From Paraburkholderia tuberum STM678 (lineage in GTDB: Bacteria; Pseudomonadota; Gammaproteobacteria; Burkholderiales; Burkholderiaceae): 64,000 bases of DNA. Made by a program: the position numbers and the translations under genes. Positions 41,909-50,687 of this stretch are shown here, piece by piece. The stretch's first letter is position 1. Each line of letters opens with the position of its first letter. The notes below the pieces were generated by a model, which saw only the letters and a list, made by a program, of their open reading frames with translations, did not search any database and was not told the origin of the DNA. Where the stretch lies: positions 177,296-241,295 of the forward strand of contig NZ_CADFGP010000005.1 of the NCBI RefSeq assembly GCF_902833905.1, written 5' to 3'.

Positions 41909-42568
41909 ATGCGCTTACTCCTCGTAGAAGACGACGAACTCATCGGCTGCGGTGTCGAGGCGGGCCTTCGTCAGGCCGGCTTCACAGTCGACTGGGCACG
42001 CGACGGCCACAAGGCCGGCCTCGCGCTCGACACGACTCAATATGCCTTGGTGGTACTCGACCTCGGCCTGCCGCGCGTGAGCGGCACGGAACTGCTCAAA
42101 CGCGTGCGCGACGCCGGCAATGACGTGCCGGTGCTGGTGTTGACCGCAAAAGGCACGGTCGTCGATCGCGTCGGCGGACTCGAAGCGGGCGCCGACGACT
42201 ATCTCGGCAAGCCGTTCGATCTCACCGAACTGGTGGCGCGGTGCCGCGCGCTGTTGCGCCGCGCACAAGGTCGCAGTATCGATCTGATTCGTTACCAGAA
42301 TCTGACAGTGAATCCGGCCGCGCAAACGGTGCAGATCGACGAGGCGCGCGTGCCGCTCACGTCGCGCGAATGGGCGATCCTGCTGCAACTGCTGACCAAT
42401 CTCGGCATTCCTCAGTCGCGCTCGCGGCTCGAAGAAAGCCTGTACGGCTGGCAGGAAGAAATCGAAAGCAATGCGATCGAGGTGCACGTGTCGAACCTGC
42501 GCAAGAAGCTCGGCGCAAGCCTGATCAAGACCGTGCGCAACATCGGCTATGTGATGGAGAAAGAATGA
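41909..42568 (+). CDS. OmpR-family response regulator (second system)
   Basis: 219 residues. Receiver domain with Glu-Asp-Asp 7-9, phospho-acceptor Asp51 in LVVLDLGLPRVSG, VLTAKG and YLGKPFDL. The winged-helix domain (about 125-215) includes LTSREWAILLQLLTNLGIPQ and EVHVSNLRKKLGASLIKTVR. PmrA/QseB-like. The stop overlaps the kinase start (ATGA). ATG 41909 (MRLLLVEDDELIG) is the family start; an upstream extension lacks support. Lies between the two halves of the hopanoid cluster. Confidence 0.95.
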   Translation: MRLLLVEDDELIGCGVEAGLRQAGFTVDWARDGHKAGLALDTTQYALVVLDLGLPRVSGTELLKRVRDAGNDVPVLVLTAKGTVVDRVGGLEAGADDYLGKPFDLTELVARCRALLRRAQGRSIDLIRYQNLTVNPAAQTVQIDEARVPLTSREWAILLQLLTNLGIPQSRSRLEESLYGWQEEIESNAIEVHVSNLRKKLGASLIKTVRNIGYVMEKE

Positions 42569-43968
42569 TCGGTCCGTCGATTCGGCGGCGCCTCGTGCTG
42601 CTCGTGCTCGCAAGCATCGCGATCGTATGGGGCTGCGCGCTCGTGTCGAGCTACCGGCAAGCCATCCACGAAGTCGCCGCGTGGGAACGAGCGCGTCTCG
42701 CCGAACTCGCGCAGATGCTCGCGCTGCTCGATTCGACCAATCTGATGACTCTCGCCAATGCGCGCATCGACGTGCGTGAAGAAGAGAGAGGCGGTGAGCC
42801 CGGCGCGAGCGATCTCGACGACGACGACACGCTGCCGCGCGACGCCCTCTTCCAGGTGCGCGCGGCCAACGGCGCCGTTCTGGCGGGCAGCCCGCAACTG
42901 CATGCGCTCGCCGCGTGGGATTTGCCGTTGCCGCCCGCGAGCGGCGCGCAGGACGTCACGTTGGGCGGCCAGCTCTATCACTCGTTCACGTTGCGTGAAA
43001 CGGCGCTCGGTCACAGCGTGCGCGTGTTCGAACTGGCCAACACCCGCAGCGACCTGGTGAGCGGTGTCGCGAGCCGCATCGCGCGGCCCACGCTGATCGC
43101 GCTGCCAGTGCTCGCGGTGCTCGTGTGGCTCAGCATCGGCTGGAGTCTCGCGCCGCTGAAGGTGTTGTCGGCCGCGATCCGTTCGCGCGACATCAACCGC
43201 ATGGAACCGGTCGGCATCGGCCGCACGCCGCTCGAGGTGCGCCCGCTCGTCGACGCGATCAACCAGATGCTGGCGCGTCTGCACCATGCGCGCGAGCTAG
43301 AGCGCGCCTTCACCGCCGATGCCGCGCACGAACTGAAGACGCCGCTCGCCGCGATCAAGGTACAGGCGCAGGTCGCGCTCGCCGAGTCCGACATCGCGCT
43401 GCAGCGGCTCGCGATGGAGCGCGTCGTGCAAGGCGTCGATCGCAGCGCGCGGCTCGCCGAGCAACTGCTGCTGCTCGCGCGGCTCGACGTGCAGGAGAAG
43501 CTGCCCACCGTGCCGCTGAGGCCGGCGGCGATCGCGAAAGATACGCTGCTCGCGAACAGGCGCAATGCGCAACAGAAGCACATCAATGTGATGCTGGTCG
43601 GCGACATGCTCGCCGAGATCGACGCGGAGCCCGTGCTGATCGGCATCCTGCTCGACAATCTGCTCGATAACGCGATCAAGTACGGACGCACGGGCGGCAC
43701 TGTCGAAGTGGCGCTGCGCCATGCCGACGAGCAGGTGCAGCTGATCGTGCGCGACGACGGCCCCGGCGTCGCGCCGGACGATCTCGCGCGGCTCACGAAC
43801 CGCTTTTTCCGCGCGACCGGCAATCAGGCGACCGGCAGCGGGCTCGGTTTGTCGATCGTTGCGCGGATCGCCGAGCATTTCGGTGCGAGTCTGCAGCTAG
43901 GCGCCGGGATCGGGGACCAGGGGCTTGCGGTGCGGGTGTCGTTTCCGGCCTATCGCGCGACGCGCTGA
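42565..43968 (+). CDS. Two-component sensor histidine kinase (second system)
   Basis: 467 residues. TM1 about 8-29, an acidic periplasmic sensor (about 30-172, with EEERGGEPGASDLDDDD at 72-88), TM2 about 173-195, then DHp with His255 in FTADAAHELKTPLAAIKVQA. N box LLDNLLDNAIKYGRTGG, G1 RDDGPGVAPDDLARL, G2 GSGLGLSIVARIAEHFG. The Asp/Glu-rich patch in the sensor resembles metal- or peptide-binding patches of PmrB-like kinases. Coupled to the regulator by ATGA. Ends 17 bp before the convergent hpnL. Confidence 0.94.
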   Translation: MIGPSIRRRLVLLVLASIAIVWGCALVSSYRQAIHEVAAWERARLAELAQMLALLDSTNLMTLANARIDVREEERGGEPGASDLDDDDTLPRDALFQVRAANGAVLAGSPQLHALAAWDLPLPPASGAQDVTLGGQLYHSFTLRETALGHSVRVFELANTRSDLVSGVASRIARPTLIALPVLAVLVWLSIGWSLAPLKVLSAAIRSRDINRMEPVGIGRTPLEVRPLVDAINQMLARLHHARELERAFTADAAHELKTPLAAIKVQAQVALAESDIALQRLAMERVVQGVDRSARLAEQLLLLARLDVQEKLPTVPLRPAAIAKDTLLANRRNAQQKHINVMLVGDMLAEIDAEPVLIGILLDNLLDNAIKYGRTGGTVEVALRHADEQVQLIVRDDGPGVAPDDLARLTNRFFRATGNQATGSGLGLSIVARIAEHFGASLQLGAGIGDQGLAVRVSFPAYRATR

Positions 43969-43985
43969 AGGCGCGCGCCAATCGC

Positions 43986-45047
43986 TCAGCGCCGCTCGCC
44001 GCGCCGGTTCGCGTCAGCGACGCCCGAACGCTGCTTGGCCAGTTCGGCGCGCACGCCGTGCGGCGCGGCATGCGGCCGCGCGCTGCCGGACGCCTCGAAC
44101 AGCTGCCACGCGATCAGGCCCGGCACGAATATCAGCAGATCGCGAATTCGCCGCGCGGCCGCGAGCGCGAGACAGGTGGCGGGGTCGAGCCCCAGTGCGC
44201 CGCCAATCAGTATGAAAGCGCCCTCCTGCACGCCGAGACCGCCCGGCACGAAGAACGCGGCACTGCTGACCGCCTGGATCAGCGATTCGATCACGATCGC
44301 CTCGACGAGCGTCACGCGCGCGCCGAGGAAATACAGCGCGAGCCAGATTTCGAGCGAGGTGAGCACGCATTGCAGCGGCTGCCAGAAGAACAGATAGCGC
44401 AGCACGACCGCGCGGCGGCGCCAGATCACCTTGATCGACTGATCGATCTGGGCGGACTGGCCGACCAGCGCGGTTAGCTTGCCGCTCGTCACGCGGTTCG
44501 CCACGCGCGTGATGCGCTCGAACGGATTGGCATGCTGGACGAGCCCGAACAGCAACAGCACCGGCGTCAACGCGACCACGCCCCACGCGAGCTGCCCGGC
44601 GAGCCGCAGCGCGCCCGATTGCGCATTGGCGAACAGAAAACCAATCCCGACCATCGTGAACATCAGCTGGCTGATCACGGTCAGCTGCATGTCGACGATG
44701 GTGCTGGCCACCGCTGTCGACGGCCTGACGCCCCAGCGCTTGAACATACGGAACGACACGAGTTCGCCGCCGATCCGCGCGACCGGCAGCATGCAGTTGA
44801 CCGATTCGCGCACCCACACCAGATGCAGCATCCTGCCGAAGCTGGGGCGGTTCGCGCCGCGAATCAGCGAGCGCCAGTCGCACGCGTTGGCGATCATTGG
44901 CAGCACATGCGCGAGCGCGGCCACCACGAGGCCCGCGCCGGCCGCGCGCAACGCGCTGAACACCGCGCGCGGATCTTCGCGCCAGACGAGCCACAAAGAG
45001 ATCAGCAAACCCGCGAGCGCAGCCGCGCGGCCCAGATGCTTCATCAT
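43986..45047 (-). CDS. hpnL: Hopanoid-associated membrane protein HpnL (UPF0104 type)
   Basis: 353 residues, about eight hydrophobic segments. LPVARIGGELVSFRMFKRWG, AVASTIVDMQLTVISQLMFT and SSAAFFVPGGLGVQEGAFIL are hallmarks of the lysylphosphatidylglycerol synthase-like TM family to which HpnL belongs. Function is unproven; a role in moving or placing hopanoids has been suggested from cluster context. The start is one of two adjacent ATGs (45047, 45044); the first overlaps the stop of the 50-residue ORF as ATGA. Last gene of the hpnJ operon. Confidence 0.85.
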   Translation of the reverse strand: MMKHLGRAAALAGLLISLWLVWREDPRAVFSALRAAGAGLVVAALAHVLPMIANACDWRSLIRGANRPSFGRMLHLVWVRESVNCMLPVARIGGELVSFRMFKRWGVRPSTAVASTIVDMQLTVISQLMFTMVGIGFLFANAQSGALRLAGQLAWGVVALTPVLLLFGLVQHANPFERITRVANRVTSGKLTALVGQSAQIDQSIKVIWRRRAVVLRYLFFWQPLQCVLTSLEIWLALYFLGARVTLVEAIVIESLIQAVSSAAFFVPGGLGVQEGAFILIGGALGLDPATCLALAAARRIRDLLIFVPGLIAWQLFEASGSARPHAAPHGVRAELAKQRSGVADANRRGERR

Positions 45048-45196
45048 GCGGGCACCTCGCACACGACCTCGGTATACGTGATGCGCCGCACGCCGCGTGT
45101 CGCCGGGGCGCTGCCATGCGTCTCCAGGGCGCTCCCGTTTCGCCCGCTCGAAACTTCTTCGTTCATTGCCAGCCCAATCTGCCGTTCGTTCGTCAT
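45044..45196 (-). CDS. 50-residue ORF coupled between hpnI and hpnL
   Basis: ATG 45196 overlaps the hpnI stop (ATGA), and its own TGA overlaps the hpnL start (ATGA), so ribosomes could pass straight through. The product begins MTNERQIGLAMNEEVSSGRN and ends TRGVRRITYTEVVCEVPA. It is soluble, without signal or membrane segment. Not recognised. The double stop-start overlap is the evidence for translation; the peptide may be functional or merely a coupling device, or the remnant of a larger gene. Confidence 0.55.
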   Translation of the reverse strand: MTNERQIGLAMNEEVSSGRNGSALETHGSAPATRGVRRITYTEVVCEVPA

Positions 45197-46353
45197 TCGT
45201 CCTGCGCCGCCGACAGCAGCCCATCGCCGTCGACCTTGAAGCTGAAGCCCCGCCAGATCACCCGCGACGAGCGGAAGCTCGCGACGAAAATCGCAAACGA
45301 TACGATATCCCATAACGGCAGAAGCCACAGATCGCGGCAGCGTTGACGCAACGCCCGATCCGCGCGCCACTTCAACGCGAGACGCGCGACCACCGTCACT
45401 GCCGCGAGCAGCCACGCCCACGGCGCGCCGCCCGAGCACGCGAGCGCGAGCAGCGCGAACGGCAACGGATGCACGAGCGCCGTGCCGAAGTGTCCGAGCG
45501 GATCGATGCGGCGAATCGTGCGGCTCCAGCGCAGTTCGTGCGTCACGAGTTGTGCGGCGCTCGCTTCGACACACGCATGCGCGATCGCGAACGGCGGAAT
45601 CGTGACCTGCTCGCCCGCCGCGCGCACCGCCGCGCCGATCTCGTAGTCCTCGGCCAGATGCTGCACGAACGGCTTGAAACCGCCGATCCGCTCGTAGGTG
45701 TCGCGCCGCATCGCGATGGTCTGGCCGAAGCACGGCCGCGCGAGCCCGAGCGCGAGTCCAGTGACGACGCCCGGCAGGAACTGGTAGTTGGTTGCGATCG
45801 CCGACAGCCGCGGCCAGAAACCCGGATCGGGCTGGCCGCGATATGCGCAGGTGACGAGCCCGACGCCCGGCTGCTGCAATTCGCCGATCACGTTGCGCAG
45901 ATAGTCCGGGCCGACACACACGTCGCTGTCGGCGAACACGAGCACGTCGTGGCGCGCCTGCGGCACCATGTTGAGGATATTGCTGATCTTGCGGTTCGGG
46001 CCGTACAGACGCGCATCGGCGACGACGGTGATGTCCGCCTGAGGATGGAGACGCCGCAGTTCGTTGACGGTTTGCAGCGCGGGGTCGGCGCAGTCATGCA
46101 CGCCGAACAGGAATTGCACGGGCCCGGGATAATTTTGCGCGCAGAAGCTCGACAGATTGTCGAGCAACGCCCACTCGTTGCCATGCAACGGTTTGATCAC
46201 CGTAATGGGCGGAAAGCTGGAGGGTTCGGCTACATCCCTCGCGAAGAAGCGCCCGATCAGCGCGCTCGCGAGCACGGTGTACCCGATGCCGACAACGGTC
46301 GCCGCCGCGCACGCGTACGCGAGCGTGACGGCGGCGAGGTGTGCGGCGCTCAC
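45193..46353 (-). CDS. hpnI: HpnI-like hopanoid glycosyltransferase (paralogue 2)
   Basis: 386 residues, GT2 family with N-terminal membrane helix (about 10-34) and C-terminal membrane segments (about 290-318, 340-360). Motifs: ITVIKPLHGNEWALLDNLSS, GPNRKISNILNMVPQARHDV, FADSDVCVGPDYL (DxD), HELRWSRTIRRIDP. Starts with GTG 46353, overlapping the hpnJ stop as GTGA. Similar in layout to the glycosyltransferase at 39890-41155 but clearly diverged. Position next to hpnJ and hpnL supports a hopanoid role. Confidence 0.85.
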   Translation of the reverse strand: MSAAHLAAVTLAYACAAATVVGIGYTVLASALIGRFFARDVAEPSSFPPITVIKPLHGNEWALLDNLSSFCAQNYPGPVQFLFGVHDCADPALQTVNELRRLHPQADITVVADARLYGPNRKISNILNMVPQARHDVLVFADSDVCVGPDYLRNVIGELQQPGVGLVTCAYRGQPDPGFWPRLSAIATNYQFLPGVVTGLALGLARPCFGQTIAMRRDTYERIGGFKPFVQHLAEDYEIGAAVRAAGEQVTIPPFAIAHACVEASAAQLVTHELRWSRTIRRIDPLGHFGTALVHPLPFALLALACSGGAPWAWLLAAVTVVARLALKWRADRALRQRCRDLWLLPLWDIVSFAIFVASFRSSRVIWRGFSFKVDGDGLLSAAQDE

Positions 46354-47771
46354 GCCTCGTGCGCGCGCAGGAAGCGGAAAAATTCGACGCCTTCGCGCAG
46401 GCGCCGTTTCATCATGTCCCAGCTCGTCAGCATTTCGCGCAGGATCTCCCAGATCTTCGACGGCCGGAAATAAAAGCGTTTATAGAAGTTTTCGAGCTGA
46501 TGGTACATCTCGTCTCGCGACAGATGCGGGTAGCCGATCGCCGCCAGTTGCACGCCTTCCTTGCTGACGAGATTGATCACCTTGTTCTCCGCGAGCCAGC
46601 CGTTCTCGACCGCCTGGTTGTAGAGCGTAGTGCCCGGGTACGGCGCGGCGAGCGACACCTGGATCGTCAGCGGATTGATCTCTTTCGCGTACTCGATGGT
46701 CTTCTGGATCGTTTCCGGCGTCTCGCCCGGCAAGCCGAGAATGAAGGTGCCGTGCACCTTGATGCCCAGCGTGCGGCAGTCCTGGGCGAAGCGCCGCGCG
46801 ATGTCGGTACGCAAGCCCTTCTTGACGTTCAGCAGGATCTGGTCGTCGCCGGATTCGTAGCCGACCAGCAGCAGGCGCAAGCCGTTTTCCCTCATGATCT
46901 TCAGCGTCGAGTAAGGCACGTTCGCCTTCGCGTTGCACGACCATGTGACGCCCAGCTTGCCCATGCCTCGCGCGATTTCTTCGGCGCGCGGTTTGAAGTC
47001 GGTGAACGTGTCGTCGTCGAACATGATCTCCTTGACTTCGGGCATGTTGTCGCGAATCCACTTGACTTCCTCGAGCACGTTCTCGACCGAACGCACCCGA
47101 TAGCGATGGCCGCCGACCGTTTGCGGCCACAGGCAGAACGTGCACTTCGAGCGGCAGCCGCGGCCGGTGTAGAGCGACAAGTACGGATGCTTCAGGTAGC
47201 CGTTGAAGTAATTCTTGATGGTCAGATCGCGCTTGTAGATCGGCGCGACGAACGGCAGCTCGTCCATGTTCTCGAGGATCGGGCGCGCTTCGTTGTGCTC
47301 GATCGAGCCGTCGGGGGTGCGATAGCTCAAGCCCAGGATCTGCGCGAACGGCTTGCCTTCGGCGATTTCCTTGCAGGTGAAATCGAATTCCTCGCGACAC
47401 ACGAAGTCGATGGCCTCGGTCGCGGTCAGCGAATTGTGCGGATCGACCGCGACCTTCGCGCCGACCATGCCGATCAGCAGCGACGGCTTGCGCTTCCTGA
47501 GGTCCTGGGCGAACAACGCGTCGGTCGGGAAGGATGGCGTGCTGGTGTGGATCACCACCAGCTCGTATTGCGAGGCGATGTCGAGGGCGGCGTCGACGGA
47601 CAGGCCGTCTGCCGTGGCGTCGAGCACGCGGCTGTCGGGAACCAGTGCCGCGGGTTGGGCGAGCCACGTCGGATACCAGAACGAGCGAACTTCACGCTTG
47701 GCCTGATAGCGCGAACCCGCACCACCATCGAAGCCGTCGTACGACGGCGCCTGCAAGAACAGAGTTTTCAT
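46350..47771 (-). CDS. hpnJ: Hopanoid biosynthesis radical SAM protein HpnJ
   Basis: 473 residues. N-terminal B12-binding-like domain (about 1-150). The radical SAM cluster motif GRGCRSKCTFCLWPQ has the three cysteines. Then EIMFDDDTFTDFKPRAEEIA and HGTFILGLPGETPETIQKTI. HpnJ has been linked to forming the cyclitol ether head group of bacteriohopanetetrol. GGAG lies 6 bases before ATG 47771. First gene of hpnJ-hpnI-orf50-hpnL, all joined by 4-base overlaps. Confidence 0.92.
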   Translation of the reverse strand: MKTLFLQAPSYDGFDGGAGSRYQAKREVRSFWYPTWLAQPAALVPDSRVLDATADGLSVDAALDIASQYELVVIHTSTPSFPTDALFAQDLRKRKPSLLIGMVGAKVAVDPHNSLTATEAIDFVCREEFDFTCKEIAEGKPFAQILGLSYRTPDGSIEHNEARPILENMDELPFVAPIYKRDLTIKNYFNGYLKHPYLSLYTGRGCRSKCTFCLWPQTVGGHRYRVRSVENVLEEVKWIRDNMPEVKEIMFDDDTFTDFKPRAEEIARGMGKLGVTWSCNAKANVPYSTLKIMRENGLRLLLVGYESGDDQILLNVKKGLRTDIARRFAQDCRTLGIKVHGTFILGLPGETPETIQKTIEYAKEINPLTIQVSLAAPYPGTTLYNQAVENGWLAENKVINLVSKEGVQLAAIGYPHLSRDEMYHQLENFYKRFYFRPSKIWEILREMLTSWDMMKRRLREGVEFFRFLRAHEA

Positions 47772-48153
47772 GGATGCTCCAGCAAGCCTTTATAGGCGCT
47801 TTCGGTTTTCAGTCGGGAATCTATTCTGTTCCATTGCCCGAATGCAGGTCGGGAAAGCCTGTGCCCGACCTGCACGTAGCGGCGGCCGCGGTCCGGAAAG
47901 GCCACGGGCAGTGGCGCAAATAGTACGGAGCAAAGCTGAAGGAAACCTGAAGAATAATACTGCGTTCAGACCGCGCGCGGCATGCTCCGATGGGGCGATT
48001 TGTGTAATCGACGCGCTCGTGCAATCGTGTCGCATCGATGTCGTATCGGCGTGGTAAATGGATAGGTTCTCGCGTGGCGTGCGGGCGAGCCCCGCCGGCG
48101 CCCGCCGATTCACGCCACCTTCACGGGCGCGAACGCTCGGCCCGACGCGTCGC
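47772..48153. other. Intergenic region upstream of hpnJ
   Basis: 382 bp between the hpnJ start and the stop of the small membrane gene at 48154, both on the minus strand. It contains the direct-repeat box at 47936-47952 and an AT-richer stretch (GAATAATACTG) next to it that could hold the hpnJ promoter. No gene supported. Confidence 0.6.
47936..47952. promoter_or_regulatory. Direct-repeat response-regulator box upstream of hpnJ
   Basis: CTGAAG-GAAAC-CTGAAG, a perfect direct repeat 11 bp apart (CTTCAG-GTTTC-CTTCAG in the hpnJ direction), 165 bp before the hpnJ ATG. It shares the 16-base string AAGCTGAAGGAAACCT with the box before the second two-component system. Confidence 0.6.
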
Positions 48154-48564
48154 TCATCGCGCGAGACGCCTCGCCCATTCGAGCCAGCCGAGATTGAGGG
48201 CCGCGTTTACCACTACGCCGAGCGCCGACGCGAGCGCGGCGATCATGGTCCAGAAGGCCGAGCGCCGCGCCGCGCGCGCCGACGTGTGGGCGGCGGCCGC
48301 AGCGTCGCGCGACGCGCTCGCCGCCGCCTGCGCGATATGCGACGACGCCTCCATGCGCGCGAGCGACCTCAGCGCGAAACCGCGCTCGTCGTCGTGCGTG
48401 GCGGCGGCCGCCTCATGCGCCGCGTCGTCGCGCTGCGCCTGCTCGAACAGATAGCGATGACAGAACGGCGTCAGCGGTTCGTCGGGATAGCGCGCGGCGA
48501 AGTTTTTCGCATAGGCGGCGCCGCCATTGCGCTCGATCTCCGCGTAGGCGGCGTCCTTATCCAT
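48154..48564 (-). CDS. Hypothetical protein with one C-terminal membrane helix
   Basis: 136 residues. The N-terminal part is soluble and charged (AYAEIERNGGAAYAKNFAAR, YPDEPLTPFCHRYLFEQAQR). The middle is Ala/Ser-rich and helical (about 65-100), and one membrane helix is at about 104-126 (FWTMIAALASALGVVVNAAL). It follows the cold-shock gene by 36 bp on the same strand, so probable co-transcription. GAGG precedes the ATG. Family not recognised. Confidence 0.75.
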   Translation of the reverse strand: MDKDAAYAEIERNGGAAYAKNFAARYPDEPLTPFCHRYLFEQAQRDDAAHEAAAATHDDERGFALRSLARMEASSHIAQAAASASRDAAAAAHTSARAARRSAFWTMIAALASALGVVVNAALNLGWLEWARRLAR

Positions 48565-48600
48565 GGTTGCCTCGCATGCGGACGAGCCGCCCGGCCGGCG

Positions 48601-48804
48601 TCACACGGGCTTGATGTCGGCAGCCTGTTTGCCTTTCGGCCCCTGCTTGATTTCGAAGCTGACTTTCTGGTTTTCCTGCAACGACTTGAAACCTTCGGAT
48701 CGAATCTCCGAAAAATGGGCGAACAGATCTTCGCCGCCGTCATCGGGAGTGATGAAGCCGAAGCCCTTTGCGTCGTTGAACCATTTCACTGTTCCGGTTG
48801 GCAT
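48601..48804 (-). CDS. cspA: Cold-shock-domain protein
   Basis: 67 residues, the standard CspA size. RNP1 KGFGFITP (about 13-20) and RNP2-type DLFAHFSEI (26-34) are intact, with TGTVKWFND at the start. Binds single-stranded RNA or DNA as an RNA chaperone. Which csp paralogue this is cannot be told. The 292 bp upstream, shared with the divergent dehydrogenase gene, could hold a long 5' leader as in other csp genes; no specific element is recognised. Confidence 0.95.
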   Translation of the reverse strand: MPTGTVKWFNDAKGFGFITPDDGGEDLFAHFSEIRSEGFKSLQENQKVSFEIKQGPKGKQAADIKPV

Positions 48805-49096
48805 GGCGATGTCCTCGTGATGCGCTGTAGTAGCGGTTGAATGGATGAAGCGCTGCGTCCTGCAAGCGTTTCGTGCAGCGCCGACGCGGCGCCCCGGCAC
48901 GACCCGCAAAATCGCTCCGGTGCCAAACCTCAGCAAGCCGCATGCCGCGACCGGGCGCCTGCGGGCCGCGCCGGTGCGATTGCCCGCAATCAGATAAGAT
49001 AAATGGTATCCGCAATTCATTCATGGCCGCGCAGGAATGTCGCCTCGTGCCGCACGTCCGCGCGGCCAGTTGTTTTCCCACTCACAGGAACCCAGC

Positions 49097-50542
49097 ATGG
49101 CCATCTCGAGCTATACCGATACCCGTCTTCTGATCAACGGCGAATGGTGCGACGCCGCCAGCGGCAAGACCCTCGACGTGATCAACCCCGCGACCGGCCA
49201 GGCCATCGGCAAGGTCGCGCATGCCGGCATCGCCGATCTGGACCGCGCGCTCGAAGCCGCGCAGCGCGGCTTCGAAGCCTGGCGCAAGGTGCCGGCCAAC
49301 GAGCGCGCAACCGTCATGCGCCGTGCCGCCGCCCTCGTGCGTGAGCGCGCCGCGGACATCGGCCGCCTGATGACGCAGGAACAGGGCAAGCCGTTCGCCG
49401 AGGCGCGCGGCGAAGTGCTGGCGGCCGCGGACATCATCGAATGGTTCGCGGACGAAGGCCGCCGCGTGTATGGCCGCATCGTGCCGTCGCGCAACCTTGC
49501 CGCGCAGTCGCAGGTGCTGAAGGAGCCGATCGGCCCGGTCGCGGCGTTCACGCCGTGGAACTTCCCGGTCAACCAGGTCGTGCGCAAGCTGTCGGCGGCG
49601 CTCGCCTGCGGCTGCTCGTTCCTCGTCAAGGCGCCGGAAGAAACCCCGGCGTCGCCGGCGGCGCTGCTGCAAGCCTTCGTCGAGGCCGGCGTGCCGGCCG
49701 GCACGGTCGGCCTCGTGTTCGGCGATCCGGCTGAAATCTCGAGCTACCTGATCCCGCATCCGGTGATCCGCAAGGTTACGTTCACGGGCTCGACGCCGGT
49801 CGGCAAGCAGCTTGCGGCGCTGGCCGGCTCGCACATGAAGCGCGCGACGATGGAGCTCGGCGGCCACGCACCGGTGATCGTCGCGCAAGACGCCGACGTC
49901 GCGCTCGCCGTCAAGGCAGCCGGCGCCGCGAAGTTCCGCAACGCGGGCCAGGTCTGCATCTCGCCGACGCGTTTTCTCGTGCACAACAGCATCCGCGAAG
50001 AGTTCGCCGCGGCGCTCGTCAAGCACGCTGAAAGCCTGAAGCTCGGCGACGGTCTCGCCGAAGGCACGACGCTAGGGCCGCTCGCCAACGCGCGCCGTCT
50101 GACGGCGATGGCCAAGGTCGTCGACGACGCCCGCAAGACCGGCGCGAAGGTCGCGACGGGCGGCGAGCGCGTCGGTACCGAAGGCAACTTCTTCGCGGCC
50201 ACCGTGCTGACCGACGTGCCGCTCGACGCCGACGTGTTCAACAACGAGCCGTTCGGCCCGGTCGCCGCGATTCGCGGCTTCGACAAGCTCGAAGAAGCGA
50301 TCGCCGAAGCAAACCGCCTGCCGTTCGGCCTCGCCGGCTACGCGTACACGAAGTCGTTCGCCAACGTGCACCTGCTGTCGCAGCGCATGGAAGTCGGCAT
50401 GCTGTGGATCAACCAGCCTGCCACGCCGACGCCGGAAATGCCGTTCGGCGGCGTCAAGGATTCCGGCTACGGCTCGGAAGGCGGCCCGGAGGCGATGGAA
50501 GCCTACCTCGTGACCAAGGCGGTCACGGTGATGTCGGTTTAA
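49097..50542 (+). CDS. NAD(P)-dependent semialdehyde dehydrogenase
   Basis: 481 residues, aldehyde dehydrogenase superfamily, succinate-semialdehyde / 2-oxoglutarate-semialdehyde group. Blocks: [33 protein letters not shown], catalytic Glu in [11 protein letters not shown], catalytic Cys in [14 protein letters not shown], and [23 protein letters not shown] 49097 has CAGGAA upstream; the frame is open earlier with poor content. The nearby kdg/kdu genes do not by themselves decide the substrate. Followed by three short AATCACG repeats and a terminator. Confidence 0.9.
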   Translation: MAISSYTDTRLLINGEWCDAASGKTLDVINPATGQAIGKVAHAGIADLDRALEAAQRGFEAWRKVPANERATVMRRAAALVRERAADIGRLMTQEQGKPFAEARGEVLAAADIIEWFADEGRRVYGRIVPSRNLAAQSQVLKEPIGPVAAFTPWNFPVNQVVRKLSAALACGCSFLVKAPEETPASPAALLQAFVEAGVPAGTVGLVFGDPAEISSYLIPHPVIRKVTFTGSTPVGKQLAALAGSHMKRATMELGGHAPVIVAQDADVALAVKAAGAAKFRNAGQVCISPTRFLVHNSIREEFAAALVKHAESLKLGDGLAEGTTLGPLANARRLTAMAKVVDDARKTGAKVATGGERVGTEGNFFAATVLTDVPLDADVFNNEPFGPVAAIRGFDKLEEAIAEANRLPFGLAGYAYTKSFANVHLLSQRMEVGMLWINQPATPTPEMPFGGVKDSGYGSEGGPEAMEAYLVTKAVTVMSV

Positions 50543-50648
50543 TCACGGGTTCAATCACGGGTTTAATCACGCCAATCACGCGCTTCGGGAACGGCGCCGC
50601 GGTTTTGCCGCTCGCATCGTTCCCGAGCGCGGCTCAACCGATCTGCCA

Positions 50649-50681
50649 GGTCCACGAGTCTTCCGCTCGCGGACCTTTTTT
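50649..50681 (+). terminator. Terminator after the semialdehyde dehydrogenase gene
   Basis: GGTCC (50649-50653) pairs with GGACC (50671-50675), extended by a GAG/CTC inner stem with one mismatch, then TTTTTT. It ends only 6 bases before the ATG assigned to the GNAT gene. Confidence 0.75.
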
Positions 50682-50687
50682 ATTGCC

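Noticed and set aside
50541..50582. Short AATCACG repeats after the semialdehyde dehydrogenase stop
   Set aside because: Three or four copies of a short motif with no dyad or coding consequence; likely local slippage only.
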